From Cellvibrio sp. PSBB023 (GTDB lineage Bacteria > Pseudomonadota > Gammaproteobacteria > Pseudomonadales > Cellvibrionaceae), in assembly GCF_002007605.1 (NCBI RefSeq), contig NZ_CP019799.1, positions 4,073,501 to 4,137,500 of the forward strand: 64,000 bases of DNA, in the 5' to 3' direction. Numbering within the stretch: the first letter of the stretch is position 1; every line of letters begins with the position of its first letter. The notes below the pieces were generated by a model. The model had not been told where the DNA came from. It saw only the letters and a list, made by a program, of their open reading frames with translations, and searched no databases. Below are positions 1-7,967 of this stretch, piece after piece. The translations under genes and the position numbers were made by a program.

Positions 1-1026
1 AACAGAAGGTTTTTTACCCTCCGGCAATTCCGTCTTAACTGGTTTTTTCGTATCAACATTAACACGAACTTTTTTGCGCAATTTTTTGCGCTTCAATAAT
101 TTCCCTAAACTTCTAAATATCGAGCCAAGGCTTTTTAGTTTTCCGGCATGGCGGATTTTACTGGCGCCTTGGGCGACGTTGCCTACGCCGCCGGTGAACA
201 TGAGGAGTAGTGCGGTGAGGACGATTTCAAATACGCCGCCACCGGCGAACTCTGCCCATTCGATGCTGGATTGCGCACCGGCGTAATCTTTACCAAATTG
301 GGTGAGCATGTCGAGCGATTCTTTGTCGTCGGCGATGAAGGCGGTGATTTCGTAAGCTTCGGCAAAGAGTTCTTTGAGGCGCTGCAATCCTTCCGATGAT
401 AGGTGTTTGGCGTCTATGCCCAGAATGCGGGCGATGTCTTTTATCTCTTCATCTTGCAGGTTTTTGGCAAGGCTTTGCTTCCATTGTGCGGAGGTGAGTG
501 TGCCATCGTAATAGCTTTTGTAGCCTGCGTGCAGCAGGTTGTTGAGCCGTTCCAGTGGGTTCAGGTATTGGGCGACTTCGGCGGTTTTGACTACGACATC
601 CTTAGCGAAGGTGACAAGGCCTACTGCGCCATTCCAAAAGCCTTTGGCATAGGCCCAGTAATGGCTGCCCGCCTGTTGCAGTGCATTTTGTTGTGCGAGT
701 TCTTTTTCATGTTTGGCGGCTTCGGTTTTTTGTTCGGCGACTATCGTATCTAACACGGCTTTGATATTGGCGCGGGTTTGTTTGAGTTCGTCTTCTATGT
801 CGTCCGATACCAATTCAAATTCGACCGAGCCGGGTGGCAAATTGCTGAGGCAGGCCTGGCCTTGGTCGTTGAGTTTGCCGGCCCAGGTCATGCCTTCGCT
901 GTCGGTGGCGAGAAAGCTGCCTTTTACCGGTTTGCCATTGGCGTATTTGTATTCCACCTGTACCCAGTGTGGTCTGTCCGGGTCGGTGATGCTGGTGACG
1001 GCTATGCCTTCGCCTAGTTGGGTCAT
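1..1026 (-). CDS. Putative T6SS/polymorphic-toxin effector, N-terminal part (runs off window)
   Basis: The reading frame starts at ATG 1026 and stays open to base 1, giving 342 residues without a stop, so the C-terminal (probably toxic) part lies outside the window. The first ~75 residues look like a small beta-sandwich (PGSVEFEL near residue 70). A charged helical stretch follows (Glu/Lys/Gln-rich, ~75-115), then an amphipathic helical region. Around residues 280-300 there is a hydrophobic, Gly-rich segment (ALLLMFTGGVGNVAQGASK), followed by a very basic stretch. This architecture is common in effectors that travel with VgrG/PAAR proteins. The ATG overlaps the stop of the upstream ketoacyl-synthase-like gene (ATGA), so the two are probably translationally coupled. 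The toxin class cannot be told. The effector assignment is inference from architecture and neighbour. Confidence 0.6.
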   Translation of the reverse strand, partial: MTQLGEGIAVTSITDPDRPHWVQVEYKYANGKPVKGSFLATDSEGMTWAGKLNDQGQACLSNLPPGSVEFELVSDDIEDELKQTRANIKAVLDTIVAEQKTEAAKHEKELAQQNALQQAGSHYWAYAKGFWNGAVGLVTFAKDVVVKTAEVAQYLNPLERLNNLLHAGYKSYYDGTLTSAQWKQSLAKNLQDEEIKDIARILGIDAKHLSSEGLQRLKELFAEAYEITAFIADDKESLDMLTQFGKDYAGAQSSIEWAEFAGGGVFEIVLTALLLMFTGGVGNVAQGASKIRHAGKLKSLGSIFRSLGKLLKRKKLRKKVRVNVDTKKPVKTELPEGKKPSV

Positions 1027-2093
1027 ACTGAGATCCTTTCTGGTATTACACCGATAGCGGCGCGATAGGCGCTATCGGAGGAGGTGCACACAAGGGCATT
1101 GGTGGGTGTTGATGATGTAAGGCAGTTTAAGGCGGCAAGTGCAATGAGGGCGCCGCCGGTGGCTGCACCCAGATCGCCGTAACAATCAGCGGGGTGCTCG
1201 TGTTTGAAATGAGCGAGCCTGTGGCTTGAGCGGGTCATGGCGACGCCAAATTCTTTTGCCCAGTAGTGCTCGCCATTCATGCTGCTGAACACGGTGCTGA
1301 TGGATGCTGGTTCCGACAAGTGGGACAGCGCGGCTTTTACCGCTGTGTCCAGTCCGTTGCCTTGATAGGGCTGTTCGCTGTAAATATGCCCCGGCTCCTC
1401 GCCGAAACCTAGCTGGCTCAGGGTAATGCGATACCCATTCTCGTTCATGGCCAGTGCGGGATTGGTGGTCAGTAATAAAAAAGCGATGCCTTCGCCGGGC
1501 ACAAAGGTATCAGCCATACCCTGAGGACTTTCGGATTTAAGGCGGCCATCGCGATCCAATAAGTGCAGCCAGTGAGTGTGTTGGCAGCAATCGACACCGC
1601 CGACCAGCACTTGCTCGACATGCCCAGCTTCCAGGTAATGCTGCGCTAATTTGATTGCTTCCAGCATGCCGGTGCGCCCGGTGCAGAGGATGCGGCTGGC
1701 ACTGTAGGCTATGGGAAGCGCCGCTTGTTTGCGCAGCAGGGAGAGGAATTGGGTGGGCAGTTGGTTGTCCAGGCCTGGATAGTTTTCCGGTCCTGCCATA
1801 ATCAATGGGATCGGCTCGCCTTGGTGTCCTGCAAGTATATCGAGCGCGCCAGTGCTGGCCATTTGTAACAGGCGTTCGTCGCGAAAGCTCAGGTCCGTGT
1901 CTTCCAGATCTTCAGCCAAGGGCAGCAGTGCGCCGTCGGGTATCAGGGACAGTGTGATTTGGTGATGATCAGGGGTGTGATAATTCGCCGACTGATAAGT
2001 GTTAATGCCTGCGCGATAGGCGTAAAAATTACTGAGGGAATTGGGGCCGGCAGCGGTAATAAGGTGGGTTTTGGCAATATAGGTGGTGCGCAC
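1023..2093 (-). CDS. Beta-ketoacyl synthase-like protein, probably non-catalytic, T6SS-associated
   Basis: 356 residues from a GTG start with a good ribosome site (GGGAGA). The thiolase-fold landmarks are present: an N-terminal LITAAGPNSL segment, a VLVGGVD strand near residue 165, GEGIAFLLL near 200, and C-terminal GDLGAATGGAL. However, the position of the first active-site histidine (normally in an HGTGT-type motif) reads SSMNGEHYW. The second (normally GHxxGAAG) reads GDLGAATG, with Asp for His. A Cys occurs in ILCTGRTG but its alignment with the nucleophile is uncertain. Ketoacyl-synthase-like proteins of this kind are known beside DUF2169 and PAAR-like genes in type VI effector loci. Coupling to the downstream effector gene suggests an accessory or adaptor role rather than fatty-acid synthesis (inference). 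Confidence 0.65.
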   Translation of the reverse strand: MRTTYIAKTHLITAAGPNSLSNFYAYRAGINTYQSANYHTPDHHQITLSLIPDGALLPLAEDLEDTDLSFRDERLLQMASTGALDILAGHQGEPIPLIMAGPENYPGLDNQLPTQFLSLLRKQAALPIAYSASRILCTGRTGMLEAIKLAQHYLEAGHVEQVLVGGVDCCQHTHWLHLLDRDGRLKSESPQGMADTFVPGEGIAFLLLTTNPALAMNENGYRITLSQLGFGEEPGHIYSEQPYQGNGLDTAVKAALSHLSEPASISTVFSSMNGEHYWAKEFGVAMTRSSHRLAHFKHEHPADCYGDLGAATGGALIALAALNCLTSSTPTNALVCTSSDSAYRAAIGVIPERISV

Positions 2094-2182
2094 GCGACTA
2101 ATCTCCCTGTTAGGTCGCGGTGGATGCTAGCGATTCCTTTCGCGTAAAAAAACCTACTGGCGCAAACTTTTTGTGATCGCTA

Positions 2183-3202
2183 TCAATAATATTTCAACTG
2201 CGTCGCCTTACCCCAAAAGACCTTATAGGAAAAAATGGTGTAAATAATAATGGTGGGTAATACCACTACGATGCCGTACAAAATAAACATGAGTGATTCC
2301 GGGGCGCTCGCGGCTTGCCAGATGTCGAGCTGACCGGGTACTACATAGGGGAAGAAGCTGTAAGCCAAGCCGATAAAACTCAGCAGGAAAATCATGCAGG
2401 CGGACGCGAAGGGAATCCAGCAGCCGAAGTCGTTGGGGTAGGGGAATAGTTTTAAATAGCGCTCTACGATAAACAGCAGTAAAAAACAAAATACTGGAAT
2501 AGTGAGCAGCACAATAAAGAGTGGGCTGCCAAACCATTTGGTAAAAATGGTTTCGCTTACCAGCGGGTTGACTATAGAGACAGCAATAATCCCTAGAGCC
2601 ATTAACCAACCGCAGCGGCGTGCCCACACGGCGGCGCGCTGTTGTAATTCACCTTCGGTTTTCATCACCAGCCACGCGGCGCCGATAAAACTGTAACCCG
2701 CTGTCACACAAATGGCGCTGAGCGCGGCAAAGAAAATGGCGGCAACACTTTGTTCAAAGCCCATCACATACATACCCAGCATATAGCCTTGCGATAATGT
2801 TGCGAGCAGTGAGCCGGTTTTGAATATTTTGTCCCATAGTTCTTTGTGATCGGCTGGCGCCTTGGCGCGGAAGTCAAAGGCAACACCGCGCAAAATTAAT
2901 CCGGCGAGCATCACGGTGATGGGTAAATACAAATGAAATAAAATCAAGCTGTGTGCACTGGGGAAGGCGATTAACAAAATGCCTATACCAAGCACCAGCC
3001 AGGTTTCATTCGCGTCCCAAAAGGGGCCAATGCTGGCGATCATAGTGTCGCGCTGCTGTTCATTGTTGTTGGGCAATAAAATACCAACGCCCAGGTCGTA
3101 GCCATCCAGAATTGCGTAGATGAAAAAGGCGAGCGCCATAAGGCCGATAAAAATAACGGGCAGCCAAAAGGCTTGTCCGGTGAGTTGGCTAATGTCTGTC
3201 AT
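2183..3202 (-). CDS. cydB: Cytochrome bd-type quinol oxidase subunit II
   Basis: 339 residues with about eight to nine hydrophobic segments. The N-terminal region has the CydB pattern (AILDGYDLGVGILLP, then GPFWDANETWLVLGIG). CydB pairs with CydA in the inner membrane to oxidise quinol and reduce oxygen to water without pumping protons. The gene starts 14 bases after the cydA stop, so the two are co-transcribed. No CydX-like micropeptide is evident in the 90 bases between the cydB stop and the next gene. Its length suits the cyanide-insensitive (CioB) branch as well as classical CydB. Confidence 0.93.
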   Translation of the reverse strand: MTDISQLTGQAFWLPVIFIGLMALAFFIYAILDGYDLGVGILLPNNNEQQRDTMIASIGPFWDANETWLVLGIGILLIAFPSAHSLILFHLYLPITVMLAGLILRGVAFDFRAKAPADHKELWDKIFKTGSLLATLSQGYMLGMYVMGFEQSVAAIFFAALSAICVTAGYSFIGAAWLVMKTEGELQQRAAVWARRCGWLMALGIIAVSIVNPLVSETIFTKWFGSPLFIVLLTIPVFCFLLLFIVERYLKLFPYPNDFGCWIPFASACMIFLLSFIGLAYSFFPYVVPGQLDIWQAASAPESLMFILYGIVVVLPTIIIYTIFSYKVFWGKATQLKYY

Positions 3203-3216
3203 GTATCGCTCCCCTT

Positions 3217-4578
3217 TTAGTGTGCGTTCTGCGCGCTGATTAATTTTTCTTGCAGTGTTTCTACCTCTTCCGGGCGATCCACCAACACCGATTTTCTCGC
3301 CATAAGAAACAGGGTGCGTACATAAGCAAATAACAAAACAACATAGAGTGTGAGATAAACCGTCAGGGATATTCCCACATTGGTGGCCGGTGTTTTGGTG
3401 ACGGCATCGGCGGTGGCTAATACGCCGGTGACTAACCAGGGTTGACGACCAATTTCAGTCACATACCAACCGGCGAGTGTGGCAATCCAACCGGAGAAAG
3501 TCATGCCTACAAATACTTTTAGCAGCAGCGGTGGAATTTCCTGTTTGCGCCAATAGCACCAGCAGCCCCACCAGGATACCAATAACATCAAGGTGCCAAT
3601 ACCTACCATAATGCGGAAGCCATAAAACAACGGCGCAACCGGTGGATGGGCATTGGGGAATTCGTTCAGCCCTTTTAATTCGCCGTCCATTTTATGGGTG
3701 AGAATCAAGCTCGCCATCTTGGGAATTTCAATTGCGAATTTGTTGGATTGCGTTTCCTTATCGGGGATTGCAAACAGCACCAGCGGCGCGCCTTTTTCGG
3801 TGTGCCATACGGCTTCAATCGCGGCGACTTTGGCGGGTTGGTGATGCAGAGAATTTAAGCCGTGCATATCGCCCAGAAAAATTTGGATGGGAATTAAAAT
3901 CGCTGCAGCAATCGTAGCGGTTTTTAATGCAAGGCGCGGTGCTGGTTTGTGATCGCCTTTAAGAATGCGGTAAGCGGAAATTCCGGCAATTAAAAAGGCA
4001 GCAGTTAAGCCCGATGCGACCAGCATGTGCGACAAGCGATAAGGCATGGACGGATTAAAAATAATCGCCAGCCAATCAGTGGGGTAGGCAACACCATCGC
4101 GCATTTCAAAACCGGTGGGCGTTTGCATCCAGGAGTTCAACGCAATAATCCAGAAGGCAGACATGCTGGTGCCGAAGGCCACTAAAAACGTGGCGAAGGT
4201 ATGAATGCGGTTGGATACGCGATCAATCCCAAACAACATAATGCCAAGGAATGTGGCCTCCAGAAAAAAAGCGGTCAGCACTTCATAACCAAGCAAGGGC
4301 CCCGCAATATTACCGACGGTTTCCATGTAGCCCGGCCAGTTGGTGCCGAATTGAAAACTCATGGTAATTCCGCTGACCACGCCGAGTGCAAACGTCAGGG
4401 CAAAGACCTTGACCCAAAAGCGATAGGCGCGCATCCACACTTCATCGCCGCTGCGGTTGTAGCGAATTTTGAAATAAAACAAAAACCAGCACAGCGCGAT
4501 GGTAATAGTGGGAAACAAAATGTGAAAGGAAATATTCGCCGCGAATTGGATGCGCGAAAGGATAAATGTGTCGAGCAT
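3217..4578 (-). CDS. cydA: Cytochrome bd-type quinol oxidase subunit I, short Q-loop type
   Basis: 453 residues from ATG 4578, preceded by GAGG. An in-frame TTG 18 bases upstream is less likely. Visible CydA features are an N-terminal IQFAANISFHILFP helix carrying a haem-ligand His, the quinol-binding region, and the GRQPW signature (EIGRQPWLVTG) near residue 385. The protein is shorter than E. coli CydA (522 residues) because the Q-loop after GRQPW lacks the long insertion. That is the CIO/short-Q-loop form, often linked to cyanide-tolerant respiration (family knowledge). It lies directly downstream of the GbsR/MarR-type regulator, whose stop is 18 bases upstream of the start, so regulator-cydA-cydB form one operon. 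Confidence 0.94.
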   Translation of the reverse strand: MLDTFILSRIQFAANISFHILFPTITIALCWFLFYFKIRYNRSGDEVWMRAYRFWVKVFALTFALGVVSGITMSFQFGTNWPGYMETVGNIAGPLLGYEVLTAFFLEATFLGIMLFGIDRVSNRIHTFATFLVAFGTSMSAFWIIALNSWMQTPTGFEMRDGVAYPTDWLAIIFNPSMPYRLSHMLVASGLTAAFLIAGISAYRILKGDHKPAPRLALKTATIAAAILIPIQIFLGDMHGLNSLHHQPAKVAAIEAVWHTEKGAPLVLFAIPDKETQSNKFAIEIPKMASLILTHKMDGELKGLNEFPNAHPPVAPLFYGFRIMVGIGTLMLLVSWWGCWCYWRKQEIPPLLLKVFVGMTFSGWIATLAGWYVTEIGRQPWLVTGVLATADAVTKTPATNVGISLTVYLTLYVVLLFAYVRTLFLMARKSVLVDRPEEVETLQEKLISAQNAH

Positions 4579-4596
4579 AGCGGGTACCTCGGTCAA

Positions 4597-5163
4597 TTAG
4601 GTCGTGGATTCTTTTTTACCGCCGAGCAGGCGATCTTTCATATCCAACACTTTGCCAATACTGCTGCCGAGCTTGAGTAGCTTGCCGAGGTTGGCTGAGT
4701 CCAGACGCTGAATTTCCTGCGTCCAGAGAGTGATCATTTCAATCAGTTCATGCATTTCACGCATGCGTTGCTGGGCATATTCTTCTTCGGGATTAGCTGG
4801 CTTTTCGATCAGCAAATTGCGCAAGGTGGACAAGGTTGGGTCGATTTCGCGTTTGCGACGCTGCTCAATCAGGGTTTTGGCTATATCCCAGACATCGCCC
4901 GGCGCCGAATAAAATTCTTTGCGCTCACCGGGGCGATGCTGCAACTTCACCAGCTCCCAGGACATTAATTCTTTTAAGCCCATGCTCACATTGGAGCGGG
5001 AAATACCCAGCGCTTCAGTCATATCATCCGCGCAGAGCGGTTCTTTACTCAGCACCAGCAGCGCATACATTTGCCCCACGGTACGGTTAATCCCCCAACG
5101 GCTTCCCATTTCGCCAAAGTGAAGGATGCAGGATTGGATCATCGGGGTCAGAGCAATGGGCAT
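4597..5163 (-). CDS. GbsR/MarR-family transcriptional regulator of the cyd operon
   Basis: 188 residues. ATG 5163 is preferred over a farther ATG at 5211, because the extra codons would be encoded by a perfect palindrome and an AGGA ribosome site lies 9-10 bases before 5163. The winged-helix core is visible: YALLVLSKEPLCADDMTEAL, then GISRSNVSMGLKELMSW as the recognition helix, then the wing LVKLQHRPGERKEFYSAP. A long charged C-terminal helix suits dimerisation, and the last ~20 residues are Lys/Glu-rich. It is the first gene of the cydAB operon, and its promoter is overlapped by a 38-bp palindrome, so autoregulation is likely (inference). The ligand or signal is unknown. Confidence 0.85.
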   Translation of the reverse strand: MPIALTPMIQSCILHFGEMGSRWGINRTVGQMYALLVLSKEPLCADDMTEALGISRSNVSMGLKELMSWELVKLQHRPGERKEFYSAPGDVWDIAKTLIEQRRKREIDPTLSTLRNLLIEKPANPEEEYAQQRMREMHELIEMITLWTQEIQRLDSANLGKLLKLGSSIGKVLDMKDRLLGGKKESTT

Positions 5164-5170
5164 TTGCGGG

Positions 5171-5208
5171 ATTCCTGTAATTTCAGTAATTACTGAAATT
5201 ACAGGAAT
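5171..5208. promoter_or_regulatory. Perfect 38-bp palindrome, probable operator of the cyd operon
   Basis: Bases 5171-5189 are the exact reverse complement of 5190-5208, with no mismatch. Within it lie a candidate -10 box on the minus strand (TAATTT, 5201-5196), the predicted transcription start near 5189 and the Shine-Dalgarno AGGA of the regulator gene. A dimer (or two) bound here would block both polymerase and ribosome access. The regulator encoded immediately downstream is the obvious candidate ligand. Confidence 0.75.
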
Positions 5209-5224
5209 CATTGATGTGGGTCAA
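5196..5224 (-). promoter_or_regulatory. Sigma-70-type promoter of regulator-cydAB
   Basis: On the minus strand TTGACC (5224-5219) is followed after 17 bases by TAATTT (5201-5196). The start would fall near 5189, leaving a leader of about 25 bases. The -35 overlaps an Fnr/Anr-like box and the -10 lies in the long palindrome. Confidence 0.6.
5211..5224. promoter_or_regulatory. Fnr/Anr-type box
   Basis: TTGATGTGGGTCAA matches the Fnr/Anr consensus (TTGAT-N4-ATCAA) with one difference in the second half-site. It covers the -35 element and is centred near -28 of the predicted cyd promoter. That position suits repression by an oxygen-sensing Fnr/Anr protein better than class II activation. Confidence 0.6.
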
Positions 5225-5267
5225 TATAAATTGTGGTGAGTGTGGTTCGTGAGTGAAGATTCCAGTC

Positions 5268-6296
5268 TCACGGGAAGATTTGTTGCCCCTGCAATTTATC
5301 CATGGAAACAACAACCTTACCCTTGGCTCGACCCTCTTCGAGATAAGCCAGTGCCTCTTTGGTTTGATCAAACGTGAACACCTTGTCGATCACTGGGAGG
5401 ATTTGCATAGCCTCAATCAGTTTGCCAAGTTCGGCAAGCTGGCGTCCGTCCGGATGTACAAACAGGAATGAATACTCCGCAGCGCGTTGTTTCGCTTGGC
5501 GAATTATTTTGCTGCTTAGCAACCCAAACACAAATTTCATCAAAAAGTTCATTCCCCGTGCGTGGGCAAAGGCGATGTCAGGTGGCCCAACCAGCGAAAT
5601 CACATTGCTGCCGGGTTTTACAATCTGCAGCGATTTTTTGATTTCGTCGCCCCTGAGAGTACCCAGTACCAAATCGTAGCTTTGCAGTACCTTTTCAAAG
5701 GCCTGCTTCTTGTAATCAATGATTTCATCCGCCCCCAAGCGTTTAACTAAATCGATATTGGTTGTGCTGGTGGTGGTGCCTACGGTTGCGCCAAGGTATT
5801 TGGCGAGTTGAATAGCAAAGGTGCCAATACCGCCGGAACCGGCGGGGATAAATACTTTCTGCCCGGGTTTGATCTGGCCTCGCTCTTTCAGTGCTTGCCA
5901 TGCGGTAAGTCCGACCATGGGGATCGAGGCTGCTTCTGCAAAATCCAGATTTGTTGGTTTTAAAGCAGCCGCGTGCTCGGCCACCACGGCATATTCCGCA
6001 AGGGTTCCATTACCTGAATCAAAGGTGCTTGCAAAGATCGCATCACCCACCTTAAAGCGGGTAACTTGGCTGCCCACTTCCACAACAACACCGGCGACAT
6101 CGCTACCCATCACTGCCGGTAGCTGGAATTGGAGAATCGGCTTGAACATGCCTTTCGGGATCATGTTGTCTATTGGGTTCAAGCCAACTGCATGAACTCG
6201 AACGAGTACTTCGTTGGGCTTGATGCTTGGCTGGGCAATATCGGCAAAGGCGAGCTGATCGGACTTGCCATAGCGTTTGAGGATAAGTGCTTTCAT
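5268..6296 (-). CDS. Zinc-independent medium-chain quinone oxidoreductase/alkenal reductase
   Basis: 342 residues from ATG 6296. The protein has the NADPH:quinone-oxidoreductase (QOR) subgroup layout: an N-terminal GroES-like barrel (MKALILKRYGK; NPIDNMIPKGMF; AVMGSDVAGVVVEVGS), then a Rossmann domain with IPAGSGGIGTFAIQLAKYLG near residues 145-165. No structural-zinc cysteine cluster is visible. It probably reduces quinones or activated alkenes with NADPH in the cytoplasm. It is the last gene of a four-gene minus-strand run (OYE, SDR, SDR, QOR), starting 14 bases after the preceding SDR stop. The divergent TetR gene suggests induction by electrophiles or quinones. Confidence 0.87.
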   Translation of the reverse strand: MKALILKRYGKSDQLAFADIAQPSIKPNEVLVRVHAVGLNPIDNMIPKGMFKPILQFQLPAVMGSDVAGVVVEVGSQVTRFKVGDAIFASTFDSGNGTLAEYAVVAEHAAALKPTNLDFAEAASIPMVGLTAWQALKERGQIKPGQKVFIPAGSGGIGTFAIQLAKYLGATVGTTTSTTNIDLVKRLGADEIIDYKKQAFEKVLQSYDLVLGTLRGDEIKKSLQIVKPGSNVISLVGPPDIAFAHARGMNFLMKFVFGLLSSKIIRQAKQRAAEYSFLFVHPDGRQLAELGKLIEAMQILPVIDKVFTFDQTKEALAYLEEGRAKGKVVVSMDKLQGQQIFP

Positions 6297-6310
6297 TTTT
6301 CTGCCCCTAT

Positions 6311-7126
6311 TCAAGCATCAAGTTGCAAGCTTTTGCGAATGCCAGAATCCAAAAGGCCTGTCGGCGCGAAGCGGCGCATAAACTGCAATTGTGCGGCGGC
6401 TTTGCCAGCGGTGTAGCGGCGCCTGGGTTTTTCGGCGCGAATGGCAGTGAGTACTACATCCGCCACTACTGAGGGTTCATCGGCATTTTTCATCGCCTCG
6501 CCCACGACCTGTGCCAGGTGTTTGCGCAGTGACTCGTATTCGCCACGCTTGGTATCTGGCTCGATATTGTTCGCCTCGAACTTGGTTTTGGTATAGGCGG
6601 GTTCAATCGCCGAGACTCTGATGCCCTGAGTACGCAATTCATGATCCAGCGATTCCGAATAGCCTTCAACCGCATGTTTGCTGGCGACATAGAGCGCCAC
6701 GTAGGGCATTGGCACCACACCGAGAATAGAACTCATGTTGATAATCCGGCCGCTGCCTTGGCGACGCATTTGCGGTACCACGGCGTGGGTCATGCGTACA
6801 ACGCCCAGAAAGTTGGTATCGAACAGCGCCTTGGCCTGCTCGATGGAGCTTTCCTCGGCCACCGCTGGTGCAATACCAAAACCGGCGTTGTTTACGAGCA
6901 CATCAATCCGCCCTTCACGCGCCAACAACTTTTCAACTGCGGTGGCGACGGACGCATCGTCAGTGACATCCAGCTCCAGCATCGGGAAGCGATGCTGGCC
7001 AGAGGTGGCGCCGCGTCTGCTGGTGCCGTAGACCTTGTAACCCTCGGCAATCAGTTTGTTGGCGATGGCTTCGCCGATGCCCGACGACGCGCCGGTAATG
7101 AGTACGACAGGTTTAAGATTTTTCAT
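6311..7126 (-). CDS. Short-chain dehydrogenase/reductase
   Basis: 271 residues. ATG 7126 is chosen because the conserved N-terminus (VVLITGASSGIGEAIA) begins there; longer frames add a non-SDR extension. The TGxxxGIG dinucleotide motif is at residues 11-18, NNAG at ~85 and the catalytic YVASK motif at ~155 with its upstream Ser (MSSILG). The long C-terminus (KPRRRYTAGKAAAQLQFMRR) is typical of classical SDRs annotated as oxidoreductases with unknown substrate. It is the third gene of the OYE-SDR-SDR-QOR run. Confidence 0.86.
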   Translation of the reverse strand: MKNLKPVVLITGASSGIGEAIANKLIAEGYKVYGTSRRGATSGQHRFPMLELDVTDDASVATAVEKLLAREGRIDVLVNNAGFGIAPAVAEESSIEQAKALFDTNFLGVVRMTHAVVPQMRRQGSGRIINMSSILGVVPMPYVALYVASKHAVEGYSESLDHELRTQGIRVSAIEPAYTKTKFEANNIEPDTKRGEYESLRKHLAQVVGEAMKNADEPSVVADVVLTAIRAEKPRRRYTAGKAAAQLQFMRRFAPTGLLDSGIRKSLQLDA

Positions 7127-7163
7127 AGATGTTATCTGCGCAAATGACAGTGAGAGGTTCTTG

Positions 7164-7952
7164 TTAATCAGCGTGTTGATAGCGCTCGGCGGCTTTGGCC
7201 TGATTGATGTCAGCCAGCAGCGTTTGCCGCGCGCCATCAAGAGCGTCCCAGCGTGCCGCGTTTTGCAGCGGTGGTATGGTGATCCGTTCGCGGCGATCAA
7301 AGCCGACTAGTGCCGCATCCACCAAGTCATCTACTTTCATCATTGCTGGGAAGCTGCTGATGTCGATGCCTGCGCGATCCCAAATTTCGGTGTAGGTTCC
7401 GGCAGGAAGTACTGCTTGGACATAAACCCCTTTAGCTGACAGTTCCACTTGCAAACCTTGCGATAAAAACAGCACAAAAGCTTTGGTCGCGCCATACACC
7501 GACATTTGGAATTCGGGCGCGAGGCCAACCACAGAGCTGATATTGACGATGGCGCCTTTACCTGCTTGTACCAAGCGCGGCGCTATTGCGTTTGAAAGTC
7601 GTGTCAGTGCGGTGATATTGAGTGCGATCAACTGCTCAATGGCGTTAGGCGTCTGCTCGATAAAGCCGCCAGACTGGGCGATACCGGCATTATTGATCAG
7701 TGTTCCGATGTGTTCGTCATCGCGCAGGCGCGCTTCAACAATGGCCAGATCACCGGCTTTAGTCAGATCGGCAGGCAGGACATCGACCTTAACGCCGTAT
7801 TGTTCATGCAGGCGATCTGCGAGTGCATCCAGTCGCGCTTGGTCGCGTGCAACCAACACCAGATCATGGCCGCGTTGTGCGAAACGGTCGGCATAGGTGG
7901 CACCAATGCCAGTAGAGGCGCCGGTAATCAGAACAGAATTGAGTGTAGTCAT
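7164..7952 (-). CDS. Short-chain dehydrogenase/reductase
   Basis: 262 residues with TGASTGIG at the N-terminus, NNAG near 90, Ser in the NISSVVG strand near 140 and YGATK as the catalytic Tyr-Lys pair. It resembles the DltE/YqjQ-like SDRs more than FabG (inference from the overall pattern). It starts 15 bases after the OYE stop, and a 37-base gap precedes the next SDR. Substrate unknown. Confidence 0.86.
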   Translation of the reverse strand: MTTLNSVLITGASTGIGATYADRFAQRGHDLVLVARDQARLDALADRLHEQYGVKVDVLPADLTKAGDLAIVEARLRDDEHIGTLINNAGIAQSGGFIEQTPNAIEQLIALNITALTRLSNAIAPRLVQAGKGAIVNISSVVGLAPEFQMSVYGATKAFVLFLSQGLQVELSAKGVYVQAVLPAGTYTEIWDRAGIDISSFPAMMKVDDLVDAALVGFDRRERITIPPLQNAARWDALDGARQTLLADINQAKAAERYQHAD

Positions 7953-7967
7953 GGGATTTGCTCCGGG

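Noticed and set aside
4201..4680. Plus-strand open frame opposite cydA and the regulator
   Set aside because: It lies antisense to two well-supported genes and has no recognisable motifs.
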